A stretch of DNA of 31,723 nt, from NCBI GenBank assembly GCA_964520905.1, contig CAZFQL010000023.1, forward strand, positions 1 through 31,723, in the 5' to 3' direction. Both the position numbers and the translations under genes were made by a program. The number at the start of each line of letters is the position of its first letter. Within the stretch, counting starts at the first letter, position 1. Source of the stretch: JAGVIE01 sp964520905 (GTDB lineage Bacteria; Bacteroidota; Ignavibacteria; UBA10030; SZUA-254). This document shows, piece after piece, positions 16,279 through 24,825 of the stretch. A model generated the notes under the pieces. It was not told the origin of the DNA. It worked only from the letters and a program-made list of their open reading frames with translations, and made no database searches.

Positions 16279-17199
16279 ATGCCATTAAGTAATCGACACT
16301 TATTAGGTTTGGAGGGAATGCCAAAGGATGATATCCAGTTAATTCTGGATACAGCAACTACATTCAAAGAAGTACTCGATCGTCCGATTAAAAAAGTCCC
16401 TACACTTCAAGGGAAAACGATTGTCAACCTTTTCTTCGAAAGTTCAACCCGAACAAGGATTTCATTCGAGTTGGCTGAAAGACGCTTATCGGCAGATGTA
16501 GTGAACTTTTCAGCAGATGCGAGTAGTGTAAAAAAAGGAGAAACCTTGAAGGATACTGCGCGCAACATCGAAGTAATGAAGATTGATATGATAGTGATGC
16601 GCCATGCCGCTCCCGGGGCTGCGGTATTTCTAAGTAATGTCGTAGGTGCTATTATTATTAATGCCGGAGATGGTTCACACGAACATCCAACACAAGCACT
16701 ACTGGATATGTATACCATTAGAGAAAAACATGGACGAATAGAAGGTTTAAACATTTGTATAGTTGGCGATATCTCACATAGTAGAGTCGCATTATCAAAT
16801 ATTTTTGGATTGAAGACTATGGGTGCGAATGTTGCGATCTGTGCGCCTAAGACTCTAATACCTCGTGAAGTTGAACAACTTGGGATTAAGGTTTTTTATG
16901 ATATTGATGAAGCAATCAGATGGGCTAATATCTTAAACGTATTACGCATCCAGCTTGAGCGGCAAGATCGGGCTTTATTTCCATCGCTTAGAGAATACCG
17001 ACAGTATTTTGCGGTCACGCGAGAGCGGCTCGGCAAAGCGAAAAAAACATTAACAATTATGCATCCAGGACCCATCAATCGGGATGTTGAACTTTCTGCC
17101 GATGTTGCCGATAGTGAACACTCTGTCATCCTTCAGCAAGTATTAAATGGTGTTGCTGTCCGAATGGCTGTACTTTACCTTTTAGGAACACGGAGCTAA
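16279..17199 (+). CDS. pyrB: Aspartate carbamoyltransferase catalytic subunit
   Basis: PyrB joins carbamoyl phosphate and aspartate to carbamoyl aspartate, the committed step of pyrimidine synthesis. In the 306-residue protein the carbamoyl-phosphate loop FFESSTRTRISFE (52-64) and its partner VKKGET (84-89) are intact, followed by GDGSHEHPTQALLDMYTI, the IVGDISHSRVALSN second domain motif and the MHPGPINRDVEL aspartate loop. AGGAGAA precedes the ATG by about six bases. It starts 11 bases after pyrR and seven bases before pyrC. No pyrI regulatory subunit is present; the length and setting fit the unregulated or PyrC-associated class, controlled at the RNA level by PyrR. Confidence 0.97.
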   Translation: MPLSNRHLLGLEGMPKDDIQLILDTATTFKEVLDRPIKKVPTLQGKTIVNLFFESSTRTRISFELAERRLSADVVNFSADASSVKKGETLKDTARNIEVMKIDMIVMRHAAPGAAVFLSNVVGAIIINAGDGSHEHPTQALLDMYTIREKHGRIEGLNICIVGDISHSRVALSNIFGLKTMGANVAICAPKTLIPREVEQLGIKVFYDIDEAIRWANILNVLRIQLERQDRALFPSLREYRQYFAVTRERLGKAKKTLTIMHPGPINRDVELSADVADSEHSVILQQVLNGVAVRMAVLYLLGTRS

Positions 17200-17206
17200 A
17201 TAAATT

Positions 17207-18490
17207 ATGAAAATATTATTAAAGAACGGTCGCTTGATAGATCCCATCGGAGAAAAAGATACAGTTACTGACGTACTCATCGTAGATGGAATCATTCAGA
17301 AAATTAGTCAGAATCTTAGTGTTGCTAAAGAAGATGAATCGATTGATCTTACGGGTAAAATCATATCTCCCGGATTTATTGATATGCACGTACATCTTCG
17401 GGAACCGGGCTTTGAGCATAAAGAAACAATCGATACTGGCTCTAAGGCAGCCGCATCCGGAGGTTTTACAGCGGTATGTTGTATGCCAAATACAAATCCC
17501 GTTATAGATGATCCATCAGTGATTAAATGGATACAACAATGTTCTTTGAAAGTCGAGGATGGTATTGTTGATGTATATCCTATAGCTGCCATAACAAAAG
17601 GACGGGAAGGAAAGGAACTTGCCCCAATGATGGAATTGGCAGAAGCAGGCGCACTTGCATTTTCGGATGACGGATCTCCCGTTGAGAATGCGGAAGTTAT
17701 GCGCCGGGCACTTGAATATGCTTCAATGATCGATAAGCCTATCATACAGCACGCAGAAGAATTAAGTATGGCGAAGGGTGGAGTTATGAATGAAGGGTAC
17801 ATATCTACATTACTCGGTATGCAACCGATTCCTTCTATTGCGGAGGAAATCATGATTTCCCGCGATCTACATATTTCTCAATACACTAAAGCACAATATC
17901 ATGCCGCTCACATCAGCACCGCTGGTTCAGTCGAGTTGATACGCTCCGCGAAAAAGAAAAACCCGAGGGTATCATGCGAGGTAACGCCTCACCACTTTTC
18001 ACTGACTGATAATGCGGTACGCTCTTTCGATACGAACACCAAAATGAACCCGCCCCTTCGTTCGCAGGAAGACGTTGAAGCGATGAAAGAAGGATTGCGT
18101 GATGGTACAATCGACGTCATTGCTACCGATCATGCACCACACTCCTTTGATGAAAAACAAGTCGAGTATCTTTATGCACCTTTCGGTATTGTTGGATTAG
18201 AAACTGCAGTTGGTCTTGCGATCACAGAATTAATTCACACAAAAATTCTTACCCCCAGAGAACTGATTGAAAAATTCTCAGTTAACCCCAGAAATATTCT
18301 TCATCTTCCTCGCATCAAAGTCCAGGAAGGTGAAGTTGCAAATTTCACAATTCTCGATCTTATGCAGGAATGGATTGTTGATATCCACCACTTTCTATCG
18401 AAATCGAAAAACTCTCCTTTTCATGGCTGGAAATTAAAGGGAAAAGCTATAGGGATAATAAACAAAGGGAAAATGAAATTCTTCCTATAA
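17207..18490 (+). CDS. pyrC: Dihydroorotase
   Basis: PyrC cyclises carbamoyl aspartate to dihydroorotate. The 427-residue protein belongs to the amidohydrolase-fold class I dihydroorotases. It has the metal ligands DMHVHLREPG (His61, His63), the substrate region CCMPNTNPVID, the metal-bridging aspartate in LAFSDDGSPV, further metal histidines in HAAHIST and the catalytic aspartate in ATDHAPHS. The ATG has GGAGC (17192-17196) upstream and lies seven bases after pyrB. The remaining pyrimidine genes (carA/B, pyrD, E, F) are not in the window; the next 157 bases show no further coding start until an unrelated lipoprotein. Confidence 0.96.
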   Translation: MKILLKNGRLIDPIGEKDTVTDVLIVDGIIQKISQNLSVAKEDESIDLTGKIISPGFIDMHVHLREPGFEHKETIDTGSKAAASGGFTAVCCMPNTNPVIDDPSVIKWIQQCSLKVEDGIVDVYPIAAITKGREGKELAPMMELAEAGALAFSDDGSPVENAEVMRRALEYASMIDKPIIQHAEELSMAKGGVMNEGYISTLLGMQPIPSIAEEIMISRDLHISQYTKAQYHAAHISTAGSVELIRSAKKKNPRVSCEVTPHHFSLTDNAVRSFDTNTKMNPPLRSQEDVEAMKEGLRDGTIDVIATDHAPHSFDEKQVEYLYAPFGIVGLETAVGLAITELIHTKILTPRELIEKFSVNPRNILHLPRIKVQEGEVANFTILDLMQEWIVDIHHFLSKSKNSPFHGWKLKGKAIGIINKGKMKFFL

Positions 18491-18496
18491 CTTACG

Positions 18497-18540
18497 TTTG
18501 TCCTAAATTATAAACGTTCGGTGACGTATTTTTGGACAAA
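18497..18540. repeat. Imperfect inverted repeat after pyrC
   Basis: TTTGTCC (18497-18503) and GGACAAA (18534-18540) are perfect complements, with a smaller ACGT/ACGT pairing inside. It lies within the 157-base gap after pyrC. It might end the pyr transcript, but the T run is on the wrong side of the stem, so the role is open. Confidence 0.3.
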
Positions 18541-18647
18541 AACTAGTTGACTCCCGTTTTACTCTCATAAAAACTCATATCTCTTACTCGGATTACATGG
18601 CACATCCTTTGTAATTCCTTTATAACAAGATCAATGAAGGAGCTACC

Positions 18648-19463
18648 ATGAAAATAATAATATCTTTACTCGCTGTAATTCTTGTTGTTTCATTCGTGGG
18701 ATGTGAAGAAAACTTCTTCACGTATGATATGACACCACCGTCAATGCCGAGCGGTCTTTACTCTTTGGCAGGTGATAAATATGTTGAGTTATTCTGGAAT
18801 CCGAATACAGAAAGCGATATTGCAGGATATAAGGTTTTTGTCGGATTATCTGTAAATGGTAGATACGAATACCTTGGATCTAGAAAAAGCTCCAGTTTCA
18901 TCGATGATGGGATACGTAATGGAACGACGTATTATTACAGAATTACTTCGTACGACTACGACGGGAATGAGAGTTCGCTCAGTCGTGAATACACTTCTGC
19001 GACACCACGGCCTGAGGGTTATGATATTATTTTAAAAGATTATCGGACATTTCCCGCAGAGGCAGGATACGATTTTTCAACTTACTCAATCGGTCAGTAT
19101 GATGATCAGTATACCGATATATTCTATGAATATTATAACGGTATTTACTACATGGATGTTTGGGATGATTCAGAGATCCAGGATTTTGGATATACAAAAT
19201 CTCTTTCTGAAATCAACGAAGCTCCGACATCCGGTTGGTCGCCGACCAAAGATGTTCGTTTGATAGTCGGGCATACTTACATCGTTCGCACCTGGGATTA
19301 TCACTATGCGAAGATTAGAATAATCTCCCTCTCATCAACACGTGTTATTTTTGATTGGGCATATCAATTGCAGTCAAATAATACGCAATTAAAAATAGGG
19401 AATTCAGGTGAAAGAAAATCCCTGTATTCCGGCTCGGGCTTAACAAGCCGCTTAGGTAGTTGA
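18648..19463 (+). CDS. Lipoprotein with fibronectin type III domain
   Basis: The 271-residue protein has a lipoprotein signal (LLAVILVVSFVGC, lipid on Cys19) and should be anchored in an outer or inner membrane leaflet. Residues about 28-118 form a fibronectin type III domain: PPSMPSGLYSLAGDKYVELF, WNPNTESDIAGYKVF, and TTYYYRITSYDYDGNES are its hallmark strands. The remaining 150 residues are rich in Tyr, Asp and aromatic strands and resemble nothing I can name. GAAGGAG (18636-18642) gives a strong ribosome-binding site. It is a single gene, followed by a strong hairpin. Related FN3 lipoproteins in Bacteroidota are of unknown function. Confidence 0.8.
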   Translation: MKIIISLLAVILVVSFVGCEENFFTYDMTPPSMPSGLYSLAGDKYVELFWNPNTESDIAGYKVFVGLSVNGRYEYLGSRKSSSFIDDGIRNGTTYYYRITSYDYDGNESSLSREYTSATPRPEGYDIILKDYRTFPAEAGYDFSTYSIGQYDDQYTDIFYEYYNGIYYMDVWDDSEIQDFGYTKSLSEINEAPTSGWSPTKDVRLIVGHTYIVRTWDYHYAKIRIISLSSTRVIFDWAYQLQSNNTQLKIGNSGERKSLYSGSGLTSRLGS

Positions 19464-19477
19464 TAGTCGGTTAATCT

Positions 19478-19518
19478 GGGGTGCCGATATAATGTAGGTG
19501 GATTAGGATCGGCACCCC
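19478..19518. terminator. Strong hairpin after the FN3 lipoprotein gene
   Basis: GGGGTGCCGAT (19478-19488) and ATCGGCACCCC (19508-19518) form a perfect GC-rich 11-bp stem with a 19-base loop. No T tract follows at once (the next Ts begin at 19533). It may act as a terminator or as a 3'-end stabilising stem; the missing T run leaves this open. Confidence 0.55.
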
Positions 19519-19532
19519 GGATATAAGGCGAG

Positions 19533-19564
19533 TTTGACTTTTGTATTTCTAAAAAGTATTTTGA
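19533..19564 (+). promoter_or_regulatory. Putative promoter of the DUF4783-kinase-pgeF unit
   Basis: TTTG (19533-19536), 20 bases, TATTTTGA (19557-19564). The TA sits 11 bases before the A of ATG 19568, the same distance as at the cysteine desulfurase gene, so the transcript probably starts on the start codon. Confidence 0.45.
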
Positions 19565-19567
19565 TAC

Positions 19568-20044
19568 ATGTTGATAGCGAGAAAACTGATATTCTATGTA
19601 ATATTATTGATGTCTTTTGCTGACATACAATTCATATCTGCCCGGCAAGATAAACAACTTCCCTCACTGAAATATCCTGAAAGCAGTCAAGAACTCGAAG
19701 CGGAAAAAATAAATACGATATTTTACGACGTAGAAAAAGCCTTATCGTCAAACGATATTGATCTATTGACTCAACATATCTTCAAGCAAGTGAAGCTCAC
19801 ATTACGTGACGCAGAGAATGGTTACTTCAGTGAAAATCAGGCGATCTATATTATCAAAAACTATTTCGCAACCCACAAAGTTGTTAACTTTAAATTTACG
19901 CTATCAAAGATATCTGGTGAGCCTCCATTCGCGACAGGAGGTGGTTACTGGAATATTAAAGGAAAGCAAGAAAAGTTTCAGATCTATATTACCGTTACCG
20001 AACGCGATAAGCGGTGGGTGCTGGCTCAATTCATAATTTATTAA
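19568..20044 (+). CDS. DUF4783-family secreted protein
   Basis: The 158-residue protein has an N-terminal hydrophobic signal (LIFYVILLMSFADIQFISA, about residues 7-25). An NTF2-like domain typical of DUF4783 follows: FYDVEKALSSNDIDLLTQHI, VKLTLRD, YFSENQAIYIIKNYFATHK, and a C-terminal strand pair ending KRWVLAQFIIY. This family is found almost only in Bacteroidota and its function is unknown. It starts at ATG 19568 with no ribosome-binding site, and ends six bases before the sensor kinase gene, so the two should be made together. A role near the kinase's external sensor is possible but is only inferred from position. Confidence 0.8.
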   Translation: MLIARKLIFYVILLMSFADIQFISARQDKQLPSLKYPESSQELEAEKINTIFYDVEKALSSNDIDLLTQHIFKQVKLTLRDAENGYFSENQAIYIIKNYFATHKVVNFKFTLSKISGEPPFATGGGYWNIKGKQEKFQIYITVTERDKRWVLAQFIIY

Positions 20045-20050
20045 TGTTGA

Positions 20051-23000
20051 ATGTACATTAATATCACTTCCATCAAGAACGCCCTCAGAAACTCAAAAAG
20101 TATCTATCTAATTCTATCATTCAGTCTATTGATACTTGCTGTTTCCTTTGCTTATGAAATTATCTATAAGAATTATCTTGAAAATAATTGGAAGGTACTT
20201 GAATCCTCTTACGAAAATGAGTTCGCAGATGAGATTCAATCTCAATTCAGAAAATATCAATCAGAGACTTTCGATGCAATCGAACAAATCGCTCAATCGC
20301 CGGACATGCGTGAATTATTGTCAAGAGATAATAATACTTCCAGATCGATCTTCTTCGAACACTTGCTTTCAAATTCAATCCCCGAAATTACCGAAGAGTT
20401 GTATGACCGAAACAAGCAAATCCTTAGCTGGGTCGGTAATCGCGGAATTATTACCGATACTTCGATTCTCACTACAAAAGTTAATTCCGCAATAATAGAG
20501 GGTTCGATTTATTCTTACTACTTGGTTTCAGTTCCGATACAAAAAAACGATACCATCGTTGGTTATCTTGTCGGCAAACGGCTCTTCGATGTAAATTACC
20601 CGATCAATAATAGGTTTATTAACAATAGCGTATTCTCATCGACCTTCACTGCTGGATTGGATGAAATGCGTGTGCTAAATTATTCTTCCGATTCCAGCCA
20701 CCAATTAAATAACGATCTCGTGAGCATTCCCCTCATTAATTTTACGGGTGGTCGGTTAGGCTTTGTTTTCTTTACGAAACCAACGCTTACCGATAAAATA
20801 GATGTTTTGCATGAAAGATGTACTGCGGTCAATAAATTTATATTGTTATGTGTTATTTGTGTTATTGTATATTCGTTTATTAATCTGTCGCGAAGGACAG
20901 TTAGAATATTTTTGAAACTCATATATTTAACATTTGCGATATGGTTACTGAGATATTCACTTATATGGCTTGATATCCCCCAAAGTATAATGCATGTCGG
21001 TCTATTTGACGCGAATGATTTTGCCTCCCGGTTTGGATTTGGTATCGCCCGTTCACTTGCAGATCTGTTTCTTTCTTCACTATTCCTGGTCATTAATATT
21101 TATTTTATTGCAAGTCATACTTACTTAAAACGTGATTGGACATCTTACTTTTCATCTCAGATAATAAAAAGTCGATTTATATCGATACTTGGCGTAGTTC
21201 TTTTTACAATTATTCTCCTGCTATTGATACGGGGTTACGCAGCGGCTATCCATAGCGCTGTGTTCGATTCAGCAATATCCTACAATGAACCAACGATTGT
21301 ATTACCACCCCTGAAGATTTGGATAATGCTTCTTAGTCTGATTTTTCTAACCGGCTCCCTTGTTATTGCCGTTACGTGTTTTATTCTCCTGATTTATGAT
21401 ATCATATCCTCCCAACTTCTTTCGATACGCAACTCTTTAACTGCATGGATTACAGTAATTGCAATATTGATTATTGGAAGTATACTTTTTGGTATATCTC
21501 AAAAGAATCCGTTGCTCACTCAAGGTCATCGGGTATTTTTTATTTTGTTATTTGCAGGAACATCTTTGGCGGTATGGTGGGATCGTGAAAAGATATTACG
21601 AAATGCCCGAGGTAACAGATTGTTGGCTTTGGCTGTTGTTTCTGTAATCTTATTGGTTCCTCTTCTTGATAAGACGACTCGGGATCTCGAGCATAATCAA
21701 ATAGAATTGATAGCGAACGAAATTTCAATTCCGGTCGATAGCTGGCTAACATTCCTGGTCAACACAGCACTTGATGAACTTTCGGATCAGGAAACTCGGC
21801 GGGTATTAAAATCGGGTGATGAGTATGATATTTCAAAACTCGCATTCTCCGGATGGGCGAATAGTTTATTGAGTAAGGAAGGAAACAATTGTTCTGTAAT
21901 CTTTTTCGATAAGAATGGAAAAACACTGAGTGAGTTCAATATCGGTGTGCCGGCAGAAAAGTTAAGGGGAAATAATGCCGGAAATTTGCCGACTCAAAGA
22001 AGCGTATACACGGAAGAGAAACCTCAAAATGGCGTAATGATTAAACGGTATTCTGGCTATACACCCTTATTGGATGATAGCGGTAATGTACTCGGTGGTG
22101 TCCGGGTTGTATTAACAGGGAGTAGAAAAACAATTTTAAGATCGGATACCCCGGAGATACTTCGGACGTCTATTAGCGGAAAGAATGAATTGCACGATCG
22201 GGCGCTTATTTATTCTGAATATATTGACGGAAGATTGAACAATACGAACAGAGAAGATGTTCCCAAAGACAAATTGTTACCGCACGGGATAAATGAAAAA
22301 TATCTTACCGGAAATGGTATCTGGTGTACCGATACAATCGAAGGAAAATTGTATAACACCTATTTCTTTAAAGATCAAAAATCGTCGTTAGATGGTTCGT
22401 GGTTTGCACTTGGTATCGAATCGCCAAATAAACGGGAGTACATTTATTCGTATTTGAGATATCTCTTGTTGTATTCCCTCATTTCGCTTGTTGTTGTATT
22501 GTTTATATGGTCAATACGCTCATTCTCTGGTCTGCATTACCGAATGAGCTTCAGGGGGAAATTGCTGGGTGCGTTCATCGCTATCTCTCTAATACCGTTG
22601 GTCTTTATTGCTTTCTATAATCGTCATTTCGTCCAAGAAAGAGCGATGGAATCGACAGTTAAATATCTTAGCGAACAATCTGCAATCATTACATCCGAGG
22701 TTCAAAAAAGATATCAGGTTAACGTTCCTGTTGCTTTAGAAGGTTTAACCGACGATCAATGTATGATTATTGCATCCGATTTGAATACAGACTTCAATGT
22801 CTATTCGTTATCAAGTATTCGTGCAACCAGCAAACCCGAAATGTTTGATGCCGAACTTCTCGATCCATTTCTGAGCGCTGCTGCCTCTTTGAATATTATT
22901 TGGAGAGGAAAAGAATATTATTACGAAACACAGATGATAGGAAATTACTCGTACGTAGTAGGGTACAGACCTTTGATTGCAGAAAATGGAGTCATAATAG

Positions 23001-23968
23001 GAGTTGTTTCCGTTCCTACAATTTATAAACAGAAAGATGTCGATCAGGAAATTGCCAGAAGTAACATGTATTTGTATTTGGCATATGCGTTATCGTTAGG
23101 GCTATCGGTTCTCATCGGTTTAATATTGGCAAGTAGAATTTCTTCTCCTATCCGGCGGTTACGCGAGGCAACAAAACGAATCGCTAAAGGTGAACTCGAT
23201 ATAAAGTTTCGGGAGACAGGAGAAGATGAATTAGGCGAACTTGAGAACTCATTTGGAAGGATGACCCGCGACTTGAAAAACGCTCAAGATCAAATGCTCC
23301 AGGCGCAGAGAGAAATAGTCTGGAAAGAGATGGCTAAGCAGGTGGCTCACGAAATAAAAAATCCTCTGACCCCGATGAAACTATCGATACAACATCTTCA
23401 GCAGGCATATAAAGATAGGATAAAGAATTTTGAAGATGTCTTCCATCAAGTAACAACAACTATTCTTGAGCAGATCGATGTACTTAGTCATATAGCGTCT
23501 GAGTTTTCTCATTTTGCACGTATGCCACAGCGGAAATTGGAAGAGGTCGATGTCCACACTGTTTTGCGTGAAGCGGTAACTCTTTTTAACAGGTATGGTG
23601 AACTCGAATTCGATTTGAAAATGAATGCAACGTATTCAATTATGCTCGCAGATAAAGAGGAACTTCGGAGAGCATTGATTAATATTATCCGTAACTCAAT
23701 AGAAGCTATGAATGAAAAGGGTATCATATCGATTTCAACTCAATCGGATGGTAAGAGACTCGGGATATCCATAGAGGATTGCGGTCCCGGCATGACTGAT
23801 GAAAGTGTAAAGCGACTGTTTGAGCCTAATTTCTCGACAAAGACTGGCGGTATGGGATTGGGTTTGACTATTGTTAAGAAAACTATCGATGAATTAGGTG
23901 GAACTATAACATTTTCTAGCACTATTGGAAAAGGGACGACAGCAACAATATTCTTACCGTTGCAATGA
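20051..23968 (+). CDS. Very large NtrY-like sensor histidine kinase
   Basis: A 1305-residue membrane kinase. Layout: TM helix at about 19-38 and an external domain to about 255. Then roughly eight membrane helices to about 545 (for example FILLCVICVIVYSFINL, WIMLLSLIFLTGSLVIAV), and a second external domain to about 800. Two more helices, a third external domain and a last helix (LYLAYALSLGLSVLIGLILA) lead to HAMP (SPIRRLREATKRIAKGELDI). The kinase core is intact: H box AHEIKNPLTPMKLS with His1100, N box INIIRNSIEAMN with Asn1215, G1 EDCGPGM with Asp1243, G2 GMGLGLTIVKK. The NPLTPMKLS form is that of NtrY. No response regulator is nearby. Its stop overlaps the pgeF start by four bases. The multi-helix block between sensors is more elaborate than in classical NtrY; ligand unknown. 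Confidence 0.88.
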   Translation: MYINITSIKNALRNSKSIYLILSFSLLILAVSFAYEIIYKNYLENNWKVLESSYENEFADEIQSQFRKYQSETFDAIEQIAQSPDMRELLSRDNNTSRSIFFEHLLSNSIPEITEELYDRNKQILSWVGNRGIITDTSILTTKVNSAIIEGSIYSYYLVSVPIQKNDTIVGYLVGKRLFDVNYPINNRFINNSVFSSTFTAGLDEMRVLNYSSDSSHQLNNDLVSIPLINFTGGRLGFVFFTKPTLTDKIDVLHERCTAVNKFILLCVICVIVYSFINLSRRTVRIFLKLIYLTFAIWLLRYSLIWLDIPQSIMHVGLFDANDFASRFGFGIARSLADLFLSSLFLVINIYFIASHTYLKRDWTSYFSSQIIKSRFISILGVVLFTIILLLLIRGYAAAIHSAVFDSAISYNEPTIVLPPLKIWIMLLSLIFLTGSLVIAVTCFILLIYDIISSQLLSIRNSLTAWITVIAILIIGSILFGISQKNPLLTQGHRVFFILLFAGTSLAVWWDREKILRNARGNRLLALAVVSVILLVPLLDKTTRDLEHNQIELIANEISIPVDSWLTFLVNTALDELSDQETRRVLKSGDEYDISKLAFSGWANSLLSKEGNNCSVIFFDKNGKTLSEFNIGVPAEKLRGNNAGNLPTQRSVYTEEKPQNGVMIKRYSGYTPLLDDSGNVLGGVRVVLTGSRKTILRSDTPEILRTSISGKNELHDRALIYSEYIDGRLNNTNREDVPKDKLLPHGINEKYLTGNGIWCTDTIEGKLYNTYFFKDQKSSLDGSWFALGIESPNKREYIYSYLRYLLLYSLISLVVVLFIWSIRSFSGLHYRMSFRGKLLGAFIAISLIPLVFIAFYNRHFVQERAMESTVKYLSEQSAIITSEVQKRYQVNVPVALEGLTDDQCMIIASDLNTDFNVYSLSSIRATSKPEMFDAELLDPFLSAAASLNIIWRGKEYYYETQMIGNYSYVVGYRPLIAENGVIIGVVSVPTIYKQKDVDQEIARSNMYLYLAYALSLGLSVLIGLILASRISSPIRRLREATKRIAKGELDIKFRETGEDELGELENSFGRMTRDLKNAQDQMLQAQREIVWKEMAKQVAHEIKNPLTPMKLSIQHLQQAYKDRIKNFEDVFHQVTTTILEQIDVLSHIASEFSHFARMPQRKLEEVDVHTVLREAVTLFNRYGELEFDLKMNATYSIMLADKEELRRALINIIRNSIEAMNEKGIISISTQSDGKRLGISIEDCGPGMTDESVKRLFEPNFSTKTGGMGLGLTIVKKTIDELGGTITFSSTIGKGTTATIFLPLQ

Positions 23969-24729
23969 GTTTCATACAACAGAAAGTGACGATAATTCGA
24001 TCACGGCTTCTATCCGACTTTCTAAAAGTTCGATGTGGAATCGGTTTGCGCGTGGGGGGAGTTAGCCCGGAACCATTCGGGTTAAATATTAGCTTCAATG
24101 TTGGTGATGATCCGCAGAGAGTTACAACAAACAGAGAACGATTATTTGAAGGCATGGGAATCCCGATCGATAGGGTTGCATTTGCCCGGCAAATTCACAG
24201 CGTTAATGTTATCTCGGTACAACATCCGGGCGTTTATGAATCGTGTGATGCTTTGATATCGAACCAAACCGGATTATTCCTCGCTGTAACCGTTGCCGAT
24301 TGTTTGCCGATCTTTCTCTATGATCCATTATCCGGTGCATTCGCGGCGGTACATGCCGGATGGAGGGGAAGCAAAGAACGAATTCTTGAGAAAGCTATCG
24401 ATGCTATGATCGGGAAGTATGGAACAGATTCAAAAAATATATTTGCATTCATCGGTCCATCTGCGGGTGTTTGCTGTTATGAGGTGGGGGATGATGTCGC
24501 ATCGAAATTTGAGGAGAAATATATTGTTCATCGGAATAACAATAAACAATATTTGGATTTGAAACTATTCAATAAAGACCTTATGTTAATCAATGGCATC
24601 GATGAGTGCAGGATCGAAATATCGGAGTACTGTACAATCTGCAATCCGGACTTATTTCATTCTTACCGAAGGGAAAGAAATAACTCCGGGAGAATGATGG
24701 GTATTATTGGGATATCGTACAAAACTTAG
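23965..24729 (+). CDS. pgeF: PgeF/YfiH family purine nucleosidase-like, peptidoglycan editing factor
   Basis: The 254-residue protein has the family's metal-binding triad: His78 in ARQIHSVNV, Cys113 in VADCLPIFL and His130 in VHAGWRGSKE. IGPSAGVCCYEVG and the C-terminal CNPDLFHSYRRERNNSGRM are further signatures. Members were once called polyphenol oxidase or laccase; in E. coli the protein keeps peptidoglycan composition correct, and related proteins act on purine nucleosides. It overlaps the sensor kinase stop (ATGA), so it is translated from the same message. The coupling to an envelope-facing kinase would fit a cell-wall role, but that is inference. Confidence 0.92.
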   Translation: MSFIQQKVTIIRSRLLSDFLKVRCGIGLRVGGVSPEPFGLNISFNVGDDPQRVTTNRERLFEGMGIPIDRVAFARQIHSVNVISVQHPGVYESCDALISNQTGLFLAVTVADCLPIFLYDPLSGAFAAVHAGWRGSKERILEKAIDAMIGKYGTDSKNIFAFIGPSAGVCCYEVGDDVASKFEEKYIVHRNNNKQYLDLKLFNKDLMLINGIDECRIEISEYCTICNPDLFHSYRRERNNSGRMMGIIGISYKT

Positions 24730-24761
24730 CAAAGGACTGATATGCATAGTGATATCAAACA

Positions 24762-24792
24762 TTGTTTTTCAGGCAACTATTAAGTAAATTCT
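24762..24792 (+). promoter_or_regulatory. Putative promoter of glmS
   Basis: TTG (24762-24764), 20 bases, TAAATTCT (24785-24792). Spacing fits the pattern; the downstream element has two off-consensus bases. The predicted leader to ATG 24826 is about 30 bases. I see no glmS ribozyme in it. Confidence 0.4.
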
Positions 24793-24825
24793 AACTGGAA
24801 TGATCATAAATTATTATAAAAATAT

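Noticed and set aside
17308..17853. 181-codon minus-strand frame
   Set aside because: It lies wholly within pyrC, whose protein has all catalytic motifs; it is a shadow frame.
24730..24825. glmS ribozyme in the glmS leader
   Set aside because: The predicted leader is only about 30 bases and shows no double-pseudoknot-like pairing.
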